Source: Spirometra erinaceieuropaei
Lineage: Eukaryota > Platyhelminthes > Cestoda > Diphyllobothriidea > Diphyllobothriidae
Direction: 5' to 3'
Length of the DNA: 64,000 nt
Assembly (NCBI GenBank): GCA_902702965.1
Contig: CACRXP010000712.1
Location: 261,902 to 325,901 of the forward strand
The position numbers and the translations under genes are program-made. Position 1 is the stretch's first letter, and each line of letters opens with the position of its first letter. The notes beneath the pieces were generated by a model. It had not been told where the DNA came from and made no database searches. It worked only from the letters and a program-made list of their open reading frames with translations. Shown here piece by piece: positions 11,701-22,634 of this stretch.

Positions 11701-14700
11701 CACCAATCATTCTTGCAGAACTCACTCGTCCCGTTGTGCCTTACGGGCTCTCTCTCTCTCTCTCTCGAGCCCAACCAGCAGCCACACAACGGCGCATGAT
11801 ATGGGCAGAATGTCATTACCGAATAAGACAAGGGAGACCGGAGTGGCCAGTTCTGGCCGTCGTCAGTCAACCACATCCAATCCCAAAGTGTGGAACACCT
11901 GGGGCTCGATCCCGCGACCTGTTGGTGAGAAGTCTAACAGTACAATGGTAGAGGGGCGCCCACCCAGATGGACCGTGCTCGACAGCACTCCTTGCTTAAA
12001 TGCATGCAGAGCTATGGTTCTATTCTTGGTGTTGTAGCGCCAAGGCAAGAATCCGTCGATCGGACACAAGTGGATTTTTCACAGGCCGGGCCGACAAGAG
12101 CAAAAAAACCAGAGAGACCCACCGCAAAAGATCCGCGATCGCCTGCCCCGAAGTCGCGAGAATGGTCCGGCCGCAGATATTAGTGTACACGGGGTTTGTG
12201 GTACTGCGCAAGGCACCGGTTCCAACACCTCCAGCCCTGCGAACGGCCTCCGGCAAGATAGCAGCATGCAGAGGCTGTTGTGGAAGCATGTGGCTCACGC
12301 AGTCTGAGGGGCCCGGCAGTATGTCCACCGAGAGGCCATTTATGACTGTTGGTGTTGTATCGCTAGCACCAGGACCCAATGGCAGGTTAGCCAACCAGGA
12401 GTCGAAGAGGTGCATCGCAGTCACCGAGTCCGCATCGGTCTTGCGAGTCAGATAGCGAGCCTGACGGCGGGTGGTAGAGGGTAGATAACAGGGTGGGGAT
12501 GTAAATGCGTGCATGTTAACCGCAAACAGAAATAAGTCAAGAAGATTCAGTATGGCATAATGGAGCAAAGTCAAAGCGGAAGTAGCCTCAACAGTAGAAG
12601 TTTTATGGACCGATATTGGCTCATAGGTAGCTGAGCTGAAACAAACACGCTCTTTGTTAGTGCCTATTTAGTGAGCCTCACTCTGGAGTGATTGTTGACG
12701 ACCAATAAGTAGTCGGCTTTGGGGACTGCTACCTGAGGCCCCCAAGGAAGAATAGATGACTCGTCTTCCATCCTGCAACCGAGCTAGATTAGAGACCGTT
12801 GCTACCGCGTGATCACAGCATTGACTAGACAGACAAACAGTGAGCAGAAGTAGAGCATGTTTTAGGCGGCAAGGCAGACACGAACCTTTACCTTCAAGTG
12901 CTCCACCAACTGCCCTGCCTACCGATGTTGTAATCTTCTCCCGTGTGCATTCCTTCAAGCGTAGACTTGACGCGCACCAAGCTTCCCAATTACCAGCCTC
13001 ACATCCACCCACATAACCGGAAAAACTTAGACGTGTTTATACTACTTTTAATTAGCAAGTAACCGTTAATGATTACTCTTTTTCGACCAACTGTCGGCTG
13101 TCCGCGATTATATACAAAATCACTTTTTCACCTTCCCGCTTATCAATATTTTTCTCCGACGACTTGTAACCAATAGGGAGTTCAAGGGCGCTCGCCTATA
13201 TTTCCCTTGATAAACTGAAGCTGAGTTTTCGCAGCTACGCCTGCGAAGCAATTAGTGCCCTGACCAGGAGGGCGTGCGACTTCTCTGCTGTGATTGCAAT
13301 GCAGAAGTATTGCTTGGAGGAGATTGACAGTTGCAGTCAATAATACCCCTGACGGTAAGGCATTTGCACCACGAGGACATGCTTACTAGTTTCAGCGGAG
13401 TCTGAATGGTGATTTAGCCGTGCTTCCGCAGGCAGCGGACAGTAGAGCAGCCTTTAAAGAGACTCGCACACTCTCGGATTTGACTAACAAGCAGTCGCGG
13501 GTCAAACGGCGGTTATGACCTTGAGTCTGGCTGGGTCTTAACCAAGTAAATAGTGAGTCATGGTTCTCAGGCCCGCAACCCGCCAACAAGTGCAATGACC
13601 TCCCGTCACCGTATTCTGTGCTGAGATTTTCACTGGACAGGGGAATCGCTCATGTGGGGAGGGCGCGGGCGAGCAATAATCCTAGTGACAGCGAGCCAAA
13701 TGGTCGAGCAACCGTCACGCCAACAGCCAACGCGGATGATGAAACTGCGGCAATTAACGACCCGGAAGCCGACTGACAGGCCAGCATCGCACTAATTGCG
13801 ACTACCCCCGGCAGTGATCGCGAGTGCTGTTAATTATAGTACGCATGTGGTTCCACGGCAGCTAGGTACTATAAATAGTGCACTCCTTGTGCCTCCCCTA
13901 CCTCTATTTGCGACTGTTTCTGATGATGGGTTCGAGTGAGTATTCGAAACGCCAGGCCAATAAACTTATTGTTCTAGTGATCGCATCTTCTCCTCCTGCA
14001 CTGCTTCCTGGAACTCGCCTGTTCGCTTCTATCGGCAAAAGTTCACAGGTCATTACGGTATTACAACACTGTAAAATAAAATTTCGACCGCCGTCCGGTA
14101 CAGTCACAGAGCTTTAGAAAGGCACTCCGGAAGAGTGGATGACTTCCGCCTTCGAGCACATGAACTACAGGATATCTATCTGCCCTCTGAATCGCACATT
14201 TAGTTTTCAACTGATTCAAAAAATCAAGCCCCACAAAACGAGATATCCGGGAAAACAGCAGTTCAACTTTGATCAAGCAGTAGGGGGACAGTGGGAAACA
14301 AAAAGTCGCAAACGAAGCGAACCTGCTGAATAAGACCGACTGTTTCGCCTTCCGTAACGCCCATTGGTCTGATGGAGTCACCCAGAATCATCAGTTTCAC
14401 CAAGGGAGGAAAGGTATCTGATAGCGTGATAGCTCCACGCAACCAGTCGCCAAGTAGAGTGAGGGCCAGGGAATGGCTCTCACTGACTTCAGAACCGGTG
14501 CCAACAAAGCCCAGACCGGAAACAAAGGCGACACAGGGTCCGAGAGAAGAGAAGTTTGCGTAGGTCAAGTCTGCAACGCTGCTCGTCGTGATTGGATGCT
14601 CTGGACCAGGCTCCAAAAAGAGCGCATCTGAGACTGTGAAAGTTCCTGTTGGAAGAAAGGGATCAAAAAAGGCGGAAATCAGAGGTGAGGCACACGGAGC

Positions 14701-17700
14701 GGAGAATGTAACGGAGAGGGAGAGGGGGGAGGGAGCGGGAGAGCCCGACCTGGAGTGGACTCCAATTCTCGGCCGCGAAGAGCCACGACTACGCCTGTGA
14801 CCAAGTGGGCTGCAATCAGGCGACAGTCCTCGAAGAAGTCCGAATCGGAGGCAGACAGGGCGATCCGCTGGACTTCATCCTCCAGGAAGACCTGATCCTC
14901 AGCGGTGGTGAGTCGGGGTCTGGAGAGACCGTCAGCAAAGAGAGGTACGAGTCCAGACTTTATGCTGCCCCCTTGCTCCAACTCGGCCAGTTGGCGAATG
15001 ACGCTTGGCCTGAGACTCATCTCCTGAAAGGTGGGATGTATGCGGTGAAAGAGGCGTTTGGGCAAAAACGGTTCTAATTTACGAAATTTTGGAAGGAAAT
15101 TGAGTATAGCCCTCACCGTGATTAAAAGGGCAGGCGGACCAATGGGGTGTGTGTGTGTGTGACATCATTCGCGCATTAGAACCTCTAATGACTCTGTCGT
15201 AAATATACACCAAGACAAGTTACTACGTAGGTGGATTCGGGGGAAACCAGCCAAGTGGCTAAAAACAGTGTCGACATGCCAGACCGTCCGACATTACCAA
15301 GGAAGGTTGAGCTAAATGGGATAAAGAGAATACTGAGACTTTGGTAAGTAATATCTTGATAGTAATGAAATGCGAGTCGCAATTCGCCTATCGAATCCTT
15401 TCAAAGCTGGCGTATGACTAGTCTCAGGAATACTGACATGAGGGCTTATAGGAAATACGCGTGCTGCGATTGGTTAGTTCAGCTTGGTACAGACGCGAAC
15501 AGACGGCCATTGGCGAACTCGGTACAAATTCGACCGCTGCTGGGGGCACTAGTGAAGTTAATTTTGATCTCAGTCTACATGGGATCATCAAGGTTCGGGC
15601 AAGACAAATTCTCTTCCCATCGAGACGCGACTGGACATGACAAATTAGTCTATTAAATTGAATCAGGAACCCTACCAGACAGGATGGAGGAATAGGGCGG
15701 GTTCCCTGTCACCCCGACGACTTTGGTTCCAAGTTAATTGTAAGTGCTTCTAAAACTAAATTATTTTCCGGCCAGGGTCGGGACAGCCCTACACTTAACA
15801 GCTGTCAGCCAGAATAAGTTGGCAGTTCCAAATACGAAAGTAATACCTCCATCTGAAATCACTGAGTAAATGTAGGGACAAGCGACTGAAACTAGGTTTA
15901 TCAGGTCCAGTTTCGCTTTTTACGAATGCATTCGAGTCGAGTACTTTGAACGTCGGCGGAGTAACCACACGATGCTTAGACCCGCAAATCGTTTAGACGT
16001 ATGTGCTGTTCTAATCAATCATTTCTAGAGTATGCTAAATGACATACTGCGCGCTAATTTAAAGAAGCTCAGAAATCCTAACCGTAAAGGAATGACTGCA
16101 CAGACGTCTAGTAAGCGAAAATCCTGATGGTTAGACGAAGAACAAACGCCCCCTCACGACATTATCTCCTGGACAACCGACCACTTGAGGCCGTAAATTG
16201 CAAAAAGACCTTAGCGTATTGATAAAAGAGGACTTAAGCGTCATCACGCAGTGTCCTAAAGTCGCAGCGTGGGCAATGTCAATCATGCGCGCGATACGAA
16301 GGACATCTATTAACTCGAATGCAGATGTCTCTGGCAAGGTATGTGGGGCATTTGTGCGATACCGGCTTGACGTCCGCGGCTTCGGAAGGACAAAGATATT
16401 CCTGAAGGTGTACAACGACGTGCTACAAAGGTTGTGCATGAACTCAGAAAATTTTACGTACGAGCAGCGCCTGAAGAGCTTGAACCTCTATCCCTCCCAC
16501 TACAGGCATGACGGAGGTGACCTCATAGCAACGTTTCAGTTGCTAAGAGGACTTGATCTGGATGTCGACTGGAAAACTCTTTTTGAAATGGAACCAAAAT
16601 CGAGTCTCAGACGACATGATTAGCAGCTTAAAAATGAACTGTGACACATCAATCAACGCTCCTTCTTTTACTTGTAGTCATTCGCGAATGGAATTCTTTA
16701 CCGACGTACAGTTCACATTCCCCTATAATGAGTGTGTTCAAGGGACATCTGGATACTCGCGAGCTCCCCAAGTCCCATCTAGTGGATTACTAAAATGACT
16801 GCCAACATACTGCTGACACGAGTTTAACGGATCGTTTTGTGTACCTTAAAATTGACCCAGATGAAAATTTCCCAGTCCGAATGCGGTGAACGTGTTTTCT
16901 TCGCCGTTATTTCGCCAATGTCGCACCCTTTTCACATTTGTACTTCGTCATTGGTTTTATGTATTCTGCATACCAAAACTACATGCAAAAATTTTCGCAA
17001 CCCAACTACTTTTCATGCAGATCTGTGCCGTTTAAATGGAGTTTTAAGGGCTCCTGTCATTTACTCCAAATATACTGACTATGATATCCCAAGAGGTCTA
17101 CACACCCTTCGAAGGCCTGCGAGGCTCCTGAGAACAGTCTTCCCTACTCTGTCCACTTGACAACAACTTCGCCCAGAGATATTGGAAACTTCATATTTAT
17201 CCAGACCGGCAAGCATTAAATACGAGGGTGCATCCCCCCGCGCGCGACGCTTCTGGTCGACACGGTGTGGCGACCGCCCTATGGCAACAAACGGACCTCT
17301 TGCTACTTGCGGTTGTGAATGTTGGGCTTTGCGCGTGGAGGACGAGCGAAAACTGGAGATATGTGACCACCACTGCTTGAGGACCGTCCTTCGAGTGAAG
17401 TTCACCGACTTCGTCTCAAATGAAACAGTCCGCGCTCACTGCGGCAACATCGAAAGGATAACTCAGGCCATCCAAGAAAGACGACTGAAGTGGTTCGGGC
17501 ATGTTCTTCGTCGTCCACCTCAGGAGCTCAGTATTACTGCCCTCGATCCAGCACCGTTGACCCATTGGGGGCGTCGAAGAGGGGGTCAGTTCAAAACCTG
17601 GCTCGACACAGTTCGTCAAGACATGGAGGTGGTTCTTGGCCCTTCGGTATTCGGTCTACGTCGCTGGCAAACGGAATGGGTTGAGCTGTCCAGATCTGCT

Positions 17701-20386
17701 GTCGCTGATCGTCAAACGTGGAGAGGTACAGTTCGTGACATCATCGAGGCCGGCTAGATTAAGCATGATCACAGCCATATCAAGTACAAGTAAATACAAG
17801 TGCATCTCCCCGATCAAAAATGAGACTCGGAAAGCACTAGTTTCCACAATGTTTGCGGACAAACTGACTAGTTTAACGGCCCCATGCATTCGAGACACTG
17901 AATTCCGTATGACCCGACACTAACATTGACAACGAGAACATTATCAGTCGGCCAGCCTCTAGTTGCAAACTCGATATCATAAGAGCCGTCTAGAGTCCTT
18001 CCGGGAATCTAGTTGTGTGTGGTTAAACGGGGCAAGCAACGGAATGCAAGATTGCTGAACGGCAGAACGAATATCGAAGGGCCAGGAGACTGGTGTGGAT
18101 CAGAACTCGAACAGTGTTGGAGTAATAACAAACCTCGATCATGGCGACCGTTTCGTTCGCAGGCTGACTGGTTCCATTACTTGCCACTGGGACCAACAGT
18201 GAACGGAATCGAACGCTACGGCGAAGTCGACAAAAAGACGGCCATAGGCTACTGATGATCAGATGGAATTCAGGAATGCACCGGACTGTGAATGTTTGGC
18301 CAATGCACTCATGTGCAGACCGGATACCGGTTTGGTTGGGTATCGTCTTCGAGTCACGCACACGATTAAGCCGTCTGAGAATCACAGGGAAATATCTATG
18401 CAACAACGTCAACGAGATGACCGTTGCCATAGTTTTCACACGTCTTATTTCTTGTATATAAGATAGACACGAGGGTGTCCGAACACAAAACACCAGGAAC
18501 GATCGCATTTCACTCGACTTGCTAACTCCCCTTACAAGGCCAGGACGCTAGCGCGAAAAATGACTTGCAGACGTCAGTGGGATTCTGCTGACTAGGTGCG
18601 TGTTTTTGGCGGACAGCACGAGTATTGTATCAGTGAATTCTTCCAGGGATGGCGGCTAACACGACATTCTATGAACTGGAGATGGATAACTACTGCAGAG
18701 AGAGGTAATGCCTTGTAAAGCTGCGTAAAGTGCTTACGACAGCGTTTGGTCTTCCGTGAGTTGTCGGCAACAAGACCGTCAGTCACACCTCGAGGATTTA
18801 CTAAATTGAAAGGGCAGTCATTGAGTCCCGAAGACGTTTGGGTACTGCTTCATGGGGGTAACCACTTCAGCAAAAATAGTTCTCGCGGTCATCACTAGGT
18901 GACTTTGTCATCATGCTCCGGACTTAATGGGATGAATCCTCGTCGAAAGATTTGGCTCGAGCTGTTAGCTGTTAAGTGGGGAGCCAGTCATTGCGATGCC
19001 ACTGGATGAATAAGCGAATTTCCTTAACAACCTTATGAACCGAGGACCTTAATGATAACTATCTGCCGATTCCATCTCCTTTGACTGAACCGAGGACCTT
19101 AATGATAACTATCTGCCATTTTCATCTCCTTGGACTCAAAGTAAAACCGCAGTTTTGTGTTCAGGATTTCAGTTATGTTGCATTGTCGTAATTGTCGTAC
19201 TGGAGCACCTAGTACGAACGACTTTGGAGTTAGTGAGAGGAGAACCCTGAGACATGCGCGAACGAAAACATGTTCTGACCCATGAGGGTGGTTAGTTTTG
19301 GAACCCCGTATCGATCTGCTTGCACGAACTCAGCTGTGGAACATTTAACCGACTAGGATGTAGTCAATGCGACTGGCTGCACGACCATCACTCGAAAAAC
19401 GGGTTAGCGGGTGTTTGAGACAGTGCTGGAATTATTTGGGTTCTGTTCCACGAAGTTCAACATCGAGGGTCAAGCCCAAATCGGCCGATAAGGTGGTTGT
19501 TTCAAGAGTCGCCTGCCCAACCAGTCCTTGGCAATAGTTAACAGTTCAATAATTGTTGAAACTACAAGTAGGGCTTTTTATCATGCTAGCCGGCAGTTGA
19601 TGCTGATGCGTACATAAACCGACGGTAGTAGAGAAACTTGTTTACTAAAGGTCCGAAGTTACAACCGGCTCTCATTGGGAGCGTCCCGATATCCGCCGCC
19701 CGTGGACGAGCCAACGCATCTGCCAGCCTAATGATAGAGAATTAAAAATGGACAAAAACCCCATGTTTACATGATTCAGTCTTCACCTGCTAGAAAGACA
19801 CGTCAACTAATTTAAAATCCCCATAATTGAAGCGATTGGGACCCACCCGCTAGCTGGGCCTGCTTTTCAAGATGTTGAGGAGGTGCGTGGACCCTCGATC
19901 AAGTTCACCGGTGCAGGTTATTGTGCATATGAGGGTTAAGTGCGGGAGTTCATTGATGTTTGCCATATCAACCGAAAGGAAAGTCTGAATAATTATTAAT
20001 AAGGGCAATACGTATGTGTGAATGGTCCACAAAATGAAGTATTTACTTGACAGCGGGGAAGCGGAGTACTTCCGTGTAACTTAGCATGTTACGAATAAGT
20101 CATGCAATTCGGTTTAGATGGTAATAAAACGGCAAACCTTGTATAGTGTTCCGATGATAACGCACTCCTCATTGGTTTGAATGTCGGCCAGGGAGCGAAA
20201 AGGAAGATTGGCACCAGCAGACTTCGAGGCGCCCCAGCGCTTGCACGCAGAGGCCTCGAGGGCCGGTCTAGCGGTCAGCAAACGACGGTTGTATATATCG
20301 GCAAACTGCGATGTGAAGCTGCAACTTCCAAGGTCGATCCGAAACCTATCCGACTGATGAAGTGCGTTAGCCACCGACGCCGTCAT
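8284..20386 (-). CDS. POLD2: DNA polymerase delta subunit 2 (B subunit), complete five-exon gene
   Basis: This is the non-catalytic B subunit of replicative DNA polymerase delta. It links the catalytic subunit to the other accessory subunits in the nucleus and carries an OB fold followed by an inactive phosphoesterase fold. Exons in transcript order are 20138-20386, 14750-15023, 14323-14645, 12123-12460 and 8284-8776. All junctions are AG/GT and all phases agree, giving 1,677 nt (558 codons plus stop). Family-diagnostic stretches include ECVIIGTLYK, VFLEDEVQRI, LVTGVVVAL, VAFVSGLG, ARYLTRKT, MLPQQPLH and LATSGQ. Human POLD2 is 469 residues; the extra length is inserts in exons 2 and 5 and an acidic tail. 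The ATG at 20386 follows an in-frame TAG two codons upstream. It lies downstream of UBR4 on the same strand. Identification is by remembered family sequence, not by a search. Confidence 0.93.
9509..9581 (+). tRNA. tRNA-Arg (ACG), copy in POLD2 intron 4
   Basis: A 73-nt cloverleaf: acceptor GGGCGCG/CGTGCTC with two G-U pairs, anticodon stem TCTGA/TCAGA with loop CTACGGA (anticodon ACG), T arm CCAGGTTCGAATCCTGG, discriminator G. A box TGGCGCAATGG and B box GGTTCGAATCC are intact, and TTTT follows within 8 nt. It is identical to the tRNA at 44117-44189. Confidence 0.93.
9752..10003 (+). pseudogene. Copied UBR4 exon, antisense in POLD2 intron 4
   Basis: The 252-bp copy of the UBR4 exon at 43707-43958 keeps an open frame, the acceptor (ttctcaag) and the donor (gtaggt). 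Only three of 84 residues differ (V for I in the GRIPK block, P for T in TTPAT, T for A in FATYM). It lies on the opposite strand to POLD2 and has no flanking UBR4 exons, so it is unlikely to encode protein. The copied block also takes in the upstream tRNA and intron flanks (about 9505-10095). Confidence 0.85.
10405..10860 (+). mobile_element. Penelope-like element, GIY-YIG endonuclease end
   Basis: The 151-codon ORF contains YEFTCTCGCKYIGRTPRQL and REVEHLPKWL, then HLIHSAHSVDPKTSFRVL. The YIGRT motif, the Cys-rich stretch before it and the RxxEH motif are those of the C-terminal endonuclease of Penelope-like retroelements. A frameshift near 10780 follows. No reverse transcriptase is seen upstream. 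It lies in POLD2 intron 4, antisense to POLD2. Confidence 0.8.
11280..11400 (+). repeat. Fragment of the GC-rich repeat family seen at 32.25, 34.64 and 44.65 kb
   Basis: The block ggcacgcgtagatggtctgt...cagtcgccacgcc resembles part of 34940-35030. Only a partial copy is visible. Confidence 0.45.
11675..11970 (-). repeat. SINE-type repeat with copies of the 60-kb palindromic end
   Basis: 11690-11750 (gcgctcaccaatcattc and onward) resembles the palindrome at 59918-60001. 11830-11930 matches the SINE-like body at 59765-59875, with a B-box-like motif on the minus strand. 11940-11965 (acaatggtagaggggcgc) repeats the palindrome arm. A (TC)n run lies at 11749-11766. Confidence 0.55.
12123..12460 (-). 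CDS. POLD2: POLD2 exon 4 (phosphoesterase-like core)
   Basis: It starts ARYLTRKTDADSV and includes VDILPGPSD, MLPQQPLH, TNPVYTNICG and LATSGQAIADLL, the best conserved block of the family. Where active phosphoesterases keep metal-binding residues, the motif reads PGPSD, as expected for the inactive B-subunit fold. Donor is TTGCG/gtgggt. Confidence 0.92.
13555..14050 (+). repeat. Interspersed repeat with hammerhead-like core, copy A
   Basis: About 490 bp similar to 54090-54510 (plus) and 53385-53850 (minus). It contains gttaattatagtacgcat, a possible TATA-like stretch (tactataaatag) and ctgatgatgggttc...gaaacgcc at 13920-13954. It lies in POLD2 intron 3. No ORF of note. Confidence 0.7.
14323..14645 (-). 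CDS. POLD2: POLD2 exon 3 (start of phosphoesterase-like domain)
   Basis: It follows a 104-bp intron with acceptor ttcttccaacag. It contains TFTVSDALF (counterpart of the family's FLVEDYCFADL) and VAFVSGLGFVGTGSE (counterpart of VLLVSGLG). Two bases complete the split glycine codon. It ends at LIQQ/gttcgc in phase 0. Confidence 0.9.
14750..15023 (-). CDS. POLD2: POLD2 exon 2 (OB-fold region)
   Basis: It starts after ctttcag with EMSLRPSVIRQL, directly continuing GTLYK of exon 1. It carries VFLEDEVQRI and LVTGVVVAL, and has an acidic insert (SDSDFFED) not present in the human protein. It ends with one extra base before gtcggg. Confidence 0.9.
15146..15161 (+). repeat. (GT)n microsatellite
   Basis: A run of GT dinucleotides just upstream of POLD2 exon 2 on the transcript. 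Confidence 0.9.
16190..16625 (+). mobile_element. LINE reverse transcriptase C-terminal fragment
   Basis: The ORF at 16198-16623 reads KDLSVLIKEDLSVITQCPKV, AFVRYRLDVRGFG, TYEQRLKSLNLYPSHYR and DLIATFQLLRGLDLDVDW, matching the thumb and C-terminal region of CR1-like LINEs. Compared with the element at 22.8-24.1 kb it lacks the WRPWTxxD block and carries unrelated residues there, so it is rearranged. It lies in POLD2 intron 1. Confidence 0.78.
17290..17757 (+). mobile_element. RTE-like LINE, 3' end of the ORF
   Basis: The frame reads CWALRVEDERKLEICDHHCL, LRTVLRVKFTDFVSNETVR, RRLKWFGHVLRRP, RRRGGQFKTWLDTVRQDMEV and WRGTVRDIIEAG. This WALR...FDHRCLR...RLRWFGHVLRR...TW pattern is the C-terminal signature of RTE-type LINEs common in flatworms. 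The 5' part is absent. It lies in POLD2 intron 1. Confidence 0.82.
17760..19030. other. Part of POLD2 intron 1, nothing recognised
   Basis: No element or exon could be supported between the RTE-like fragment and the tandem repeat. Confidence 0.55.
19036..19138 (+). repeat. Two-copy tandem repeat, unit about 51 bp
   Basis: The unit gaaccgaggaccttaatgat...catctcctt occurs twice head to tail with few differences. It lies in POLD2 intron 1. Confidence 0.85.
20138..20386 (-). CDS. POLD2: POLD2 exon 1 (start codon, N-terminal region)
   Basis: It begins MTASVANALHQ and contains FADIYNRR and EECVIIGTLYK, matching the N-terminal region before and into the OB fold of POLD2. The exon is 83 codons and ends in phase 0 at AAG/gtttgc. 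An in-frame TAG lies two codons before the ATG. The N-terminus is about 20 residues shorter than in the human protein. Confidence 0.88.
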
Positions 20387-22485
20387 GACCTAAGTTGCGA
20401 ACAGAGGGTTTTACACAGTTGGATGGGAGGGGGTAAAACCCAGTATAAACTTATCTGAGATCGCAAAAACTGTGGCTATCGGCGTTTTCACGCCGTACAC
20501 CATCTGTCACTGGGAGCGAAAATGATACTGGATTTGAAGAAAGTATGTCGTGAAATCGAGGTCATAATACTTCTCGTGTTAAAATACTCAAAAACCCAAA
20601 GGGAGTTCCCAAGTCACAAAACATGGAATGGGATTGTCGTGGTTAGACAAAAACTGTATGGCTACTTCCAGCCAAATGTAAATATTGGGGAGGGGAGAGT
20701 AAGGCGCAATTATTTCGAAGCCACATTAGTACCCCAGATGATAATATGTTAGCCGTTGAGCATATACCATTTCTGCAATGGGAGTGCTAAAATGCGCCAT
20801 AAATCCTGCTGAGGATAGGGATACATGCAGACATGTTGAGTCCACAATGAGAACCATTTCTTTATGCTGTGAAACTGATAAAACGACAGCTATGGGTTAG
20901 TAGACAGCATTTTATAGATGGTTCTGCCTAGCTGACATACCACATTTGAGGGTATTTTTAAAAGACAAGGCCCGATTTTTCTGCAAACTGGCAGTTAAGC
21001 AAAAAGGTACAGAGGAACCAGGTCCTTCGTTATGCCGCTAATTTAGGTAAGGAGCATTGTCCCTTTAAGTTACCTAAGGACCAACTTGCACGGTTTCGTG
21101 AAATTACAGTCAAAAAATAATTCCAAGGCGGTTTCTTACATTGGTGCAAAGCAAAGAGTCTAATGCTTTGCGCGACCCATCATCATTACAATCTTCATCC
21201 GACACTAACCCAACTCTAACCATTAGAATTACAGCTTGCTCACCTCGGCACACTGCTAGCTCCTTTTGTTGCTATATTTGCGATTTGGGGACCCTCGTCT
21301 GTGTCAGTTTAGCATAATTTGTTCATTAGTGTACTCTGACGAGTGGCGTCAATGCGGAGGCATTGGTTGCGTATGCCGTCAGGAGTCATCTCTGCTGGAC
21401 ATTCTGCCTAGGCATCTAGATTGAGCCGCTCGTCAAATCTCGAGATCGTCAGTGTGGTAAACACTACTTGCACACACGCTCGCGAAAACTGATTTGAAGC
21501 TGCGATCGAGCGCGGTCGAATGTGCTGGAAGCTACTTAGACATTCAACGATTTTAGAAGGGTACTTGCTGACCGGAGTGGCACGCGTAGTATTTCGGTCG
21601 CACGTAAACGAATCTCCAGTTAGTCAGATAATCAGTTACACACTTGCGGCAAAAACTAGAGTAGCTATTGGATGGCTACTCGATTGTAGGGTAACAGAAA
21701 GCTGGGTTCAATGAACCCTCGCGAAAAGCAAGCACAGAGAGGGAATTGGGAATTAGCGATGAAAAGGCTTATAATTAGAATAATTGGAACTTCAACGCCA
21801 CGTGAGGTAAGGAAAGACGGCAGGAATCAAAAACGCATTCAGGAGACCAAAAAACAACCTAGAGGGAATTGCCTCTAGGCTTTTACGAACGCCATCAACG
21901 TGGCGACGAATATGTGAGCATAATTAAGGCTGAAATTCCAGCATAAATATGTCGCCATAATTCTTACATAAAAGTAGTCAACGAACGCCTGCATTGTGCC
22001 AATAAAGAAGTAGAAAAATGCAGGAATTATGTCAGGACCTTTTTTATAACACTTTGTTATAACTAGAACATGCAAACGTGGTAAGGTGCTTTGAAGAGAA
22101 ATGATATAAATGTCCCAATTAAACAGGGCTGAAATAAAGAAACAGTAGAATTCCAAGGGCAATGAAGCCGAAAAAGACATCTCTGATTAATTCATTGGCT
22201 TAGTTGTACATTTGCATCAGAAAAAGCGACCTCACCAAAACACCAGAACAGAACAACAGACAACGAATAAACTAACGAATTGAATTATTTAAACAAGGCT
22301 TGTTTATTCAAGTTGAAAAATTGAAAAATTTGGTGGCTTTACATACCAGTGACACCGGAGCGTGACACCAGAAAGTTTTCAAAAGTAATAAGAATGTAAG
22401 TGAGACATCTGAAAAAGCTGAATTTAAGGACGACATTGATCTTTCATTCAAAATTGTCCAACGGTTGTCTTCACTACATCACTCA
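20387..22485. other. POLD2 5' flank
   Basis: Expected to hold the POLD2 promoter and 5' UTR. No specific promoter element could be assigned and no coding exon was recognised. Confidence 0.5.
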
Positions 22486-22634
22486 GTCAGTCAGTGTATT
22501 TGAGGGGAAGAGGCTTACGCATTTGCACTCCCTAGTTGTACATAAAAATCGATAAATTAACAGAATGTTAAGAAAATCCAGCAGTAAGTGCATGCAGGCA
22601 TTGATTCACATATGTCACTGGTCTCATGGCTAAA

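Noticed and set aside
12668..13012. 114-residue ORF in POLD2 intron 3
   Set aside because: Exons 3 and 4 join in phase without it, and it shows no domain motif.
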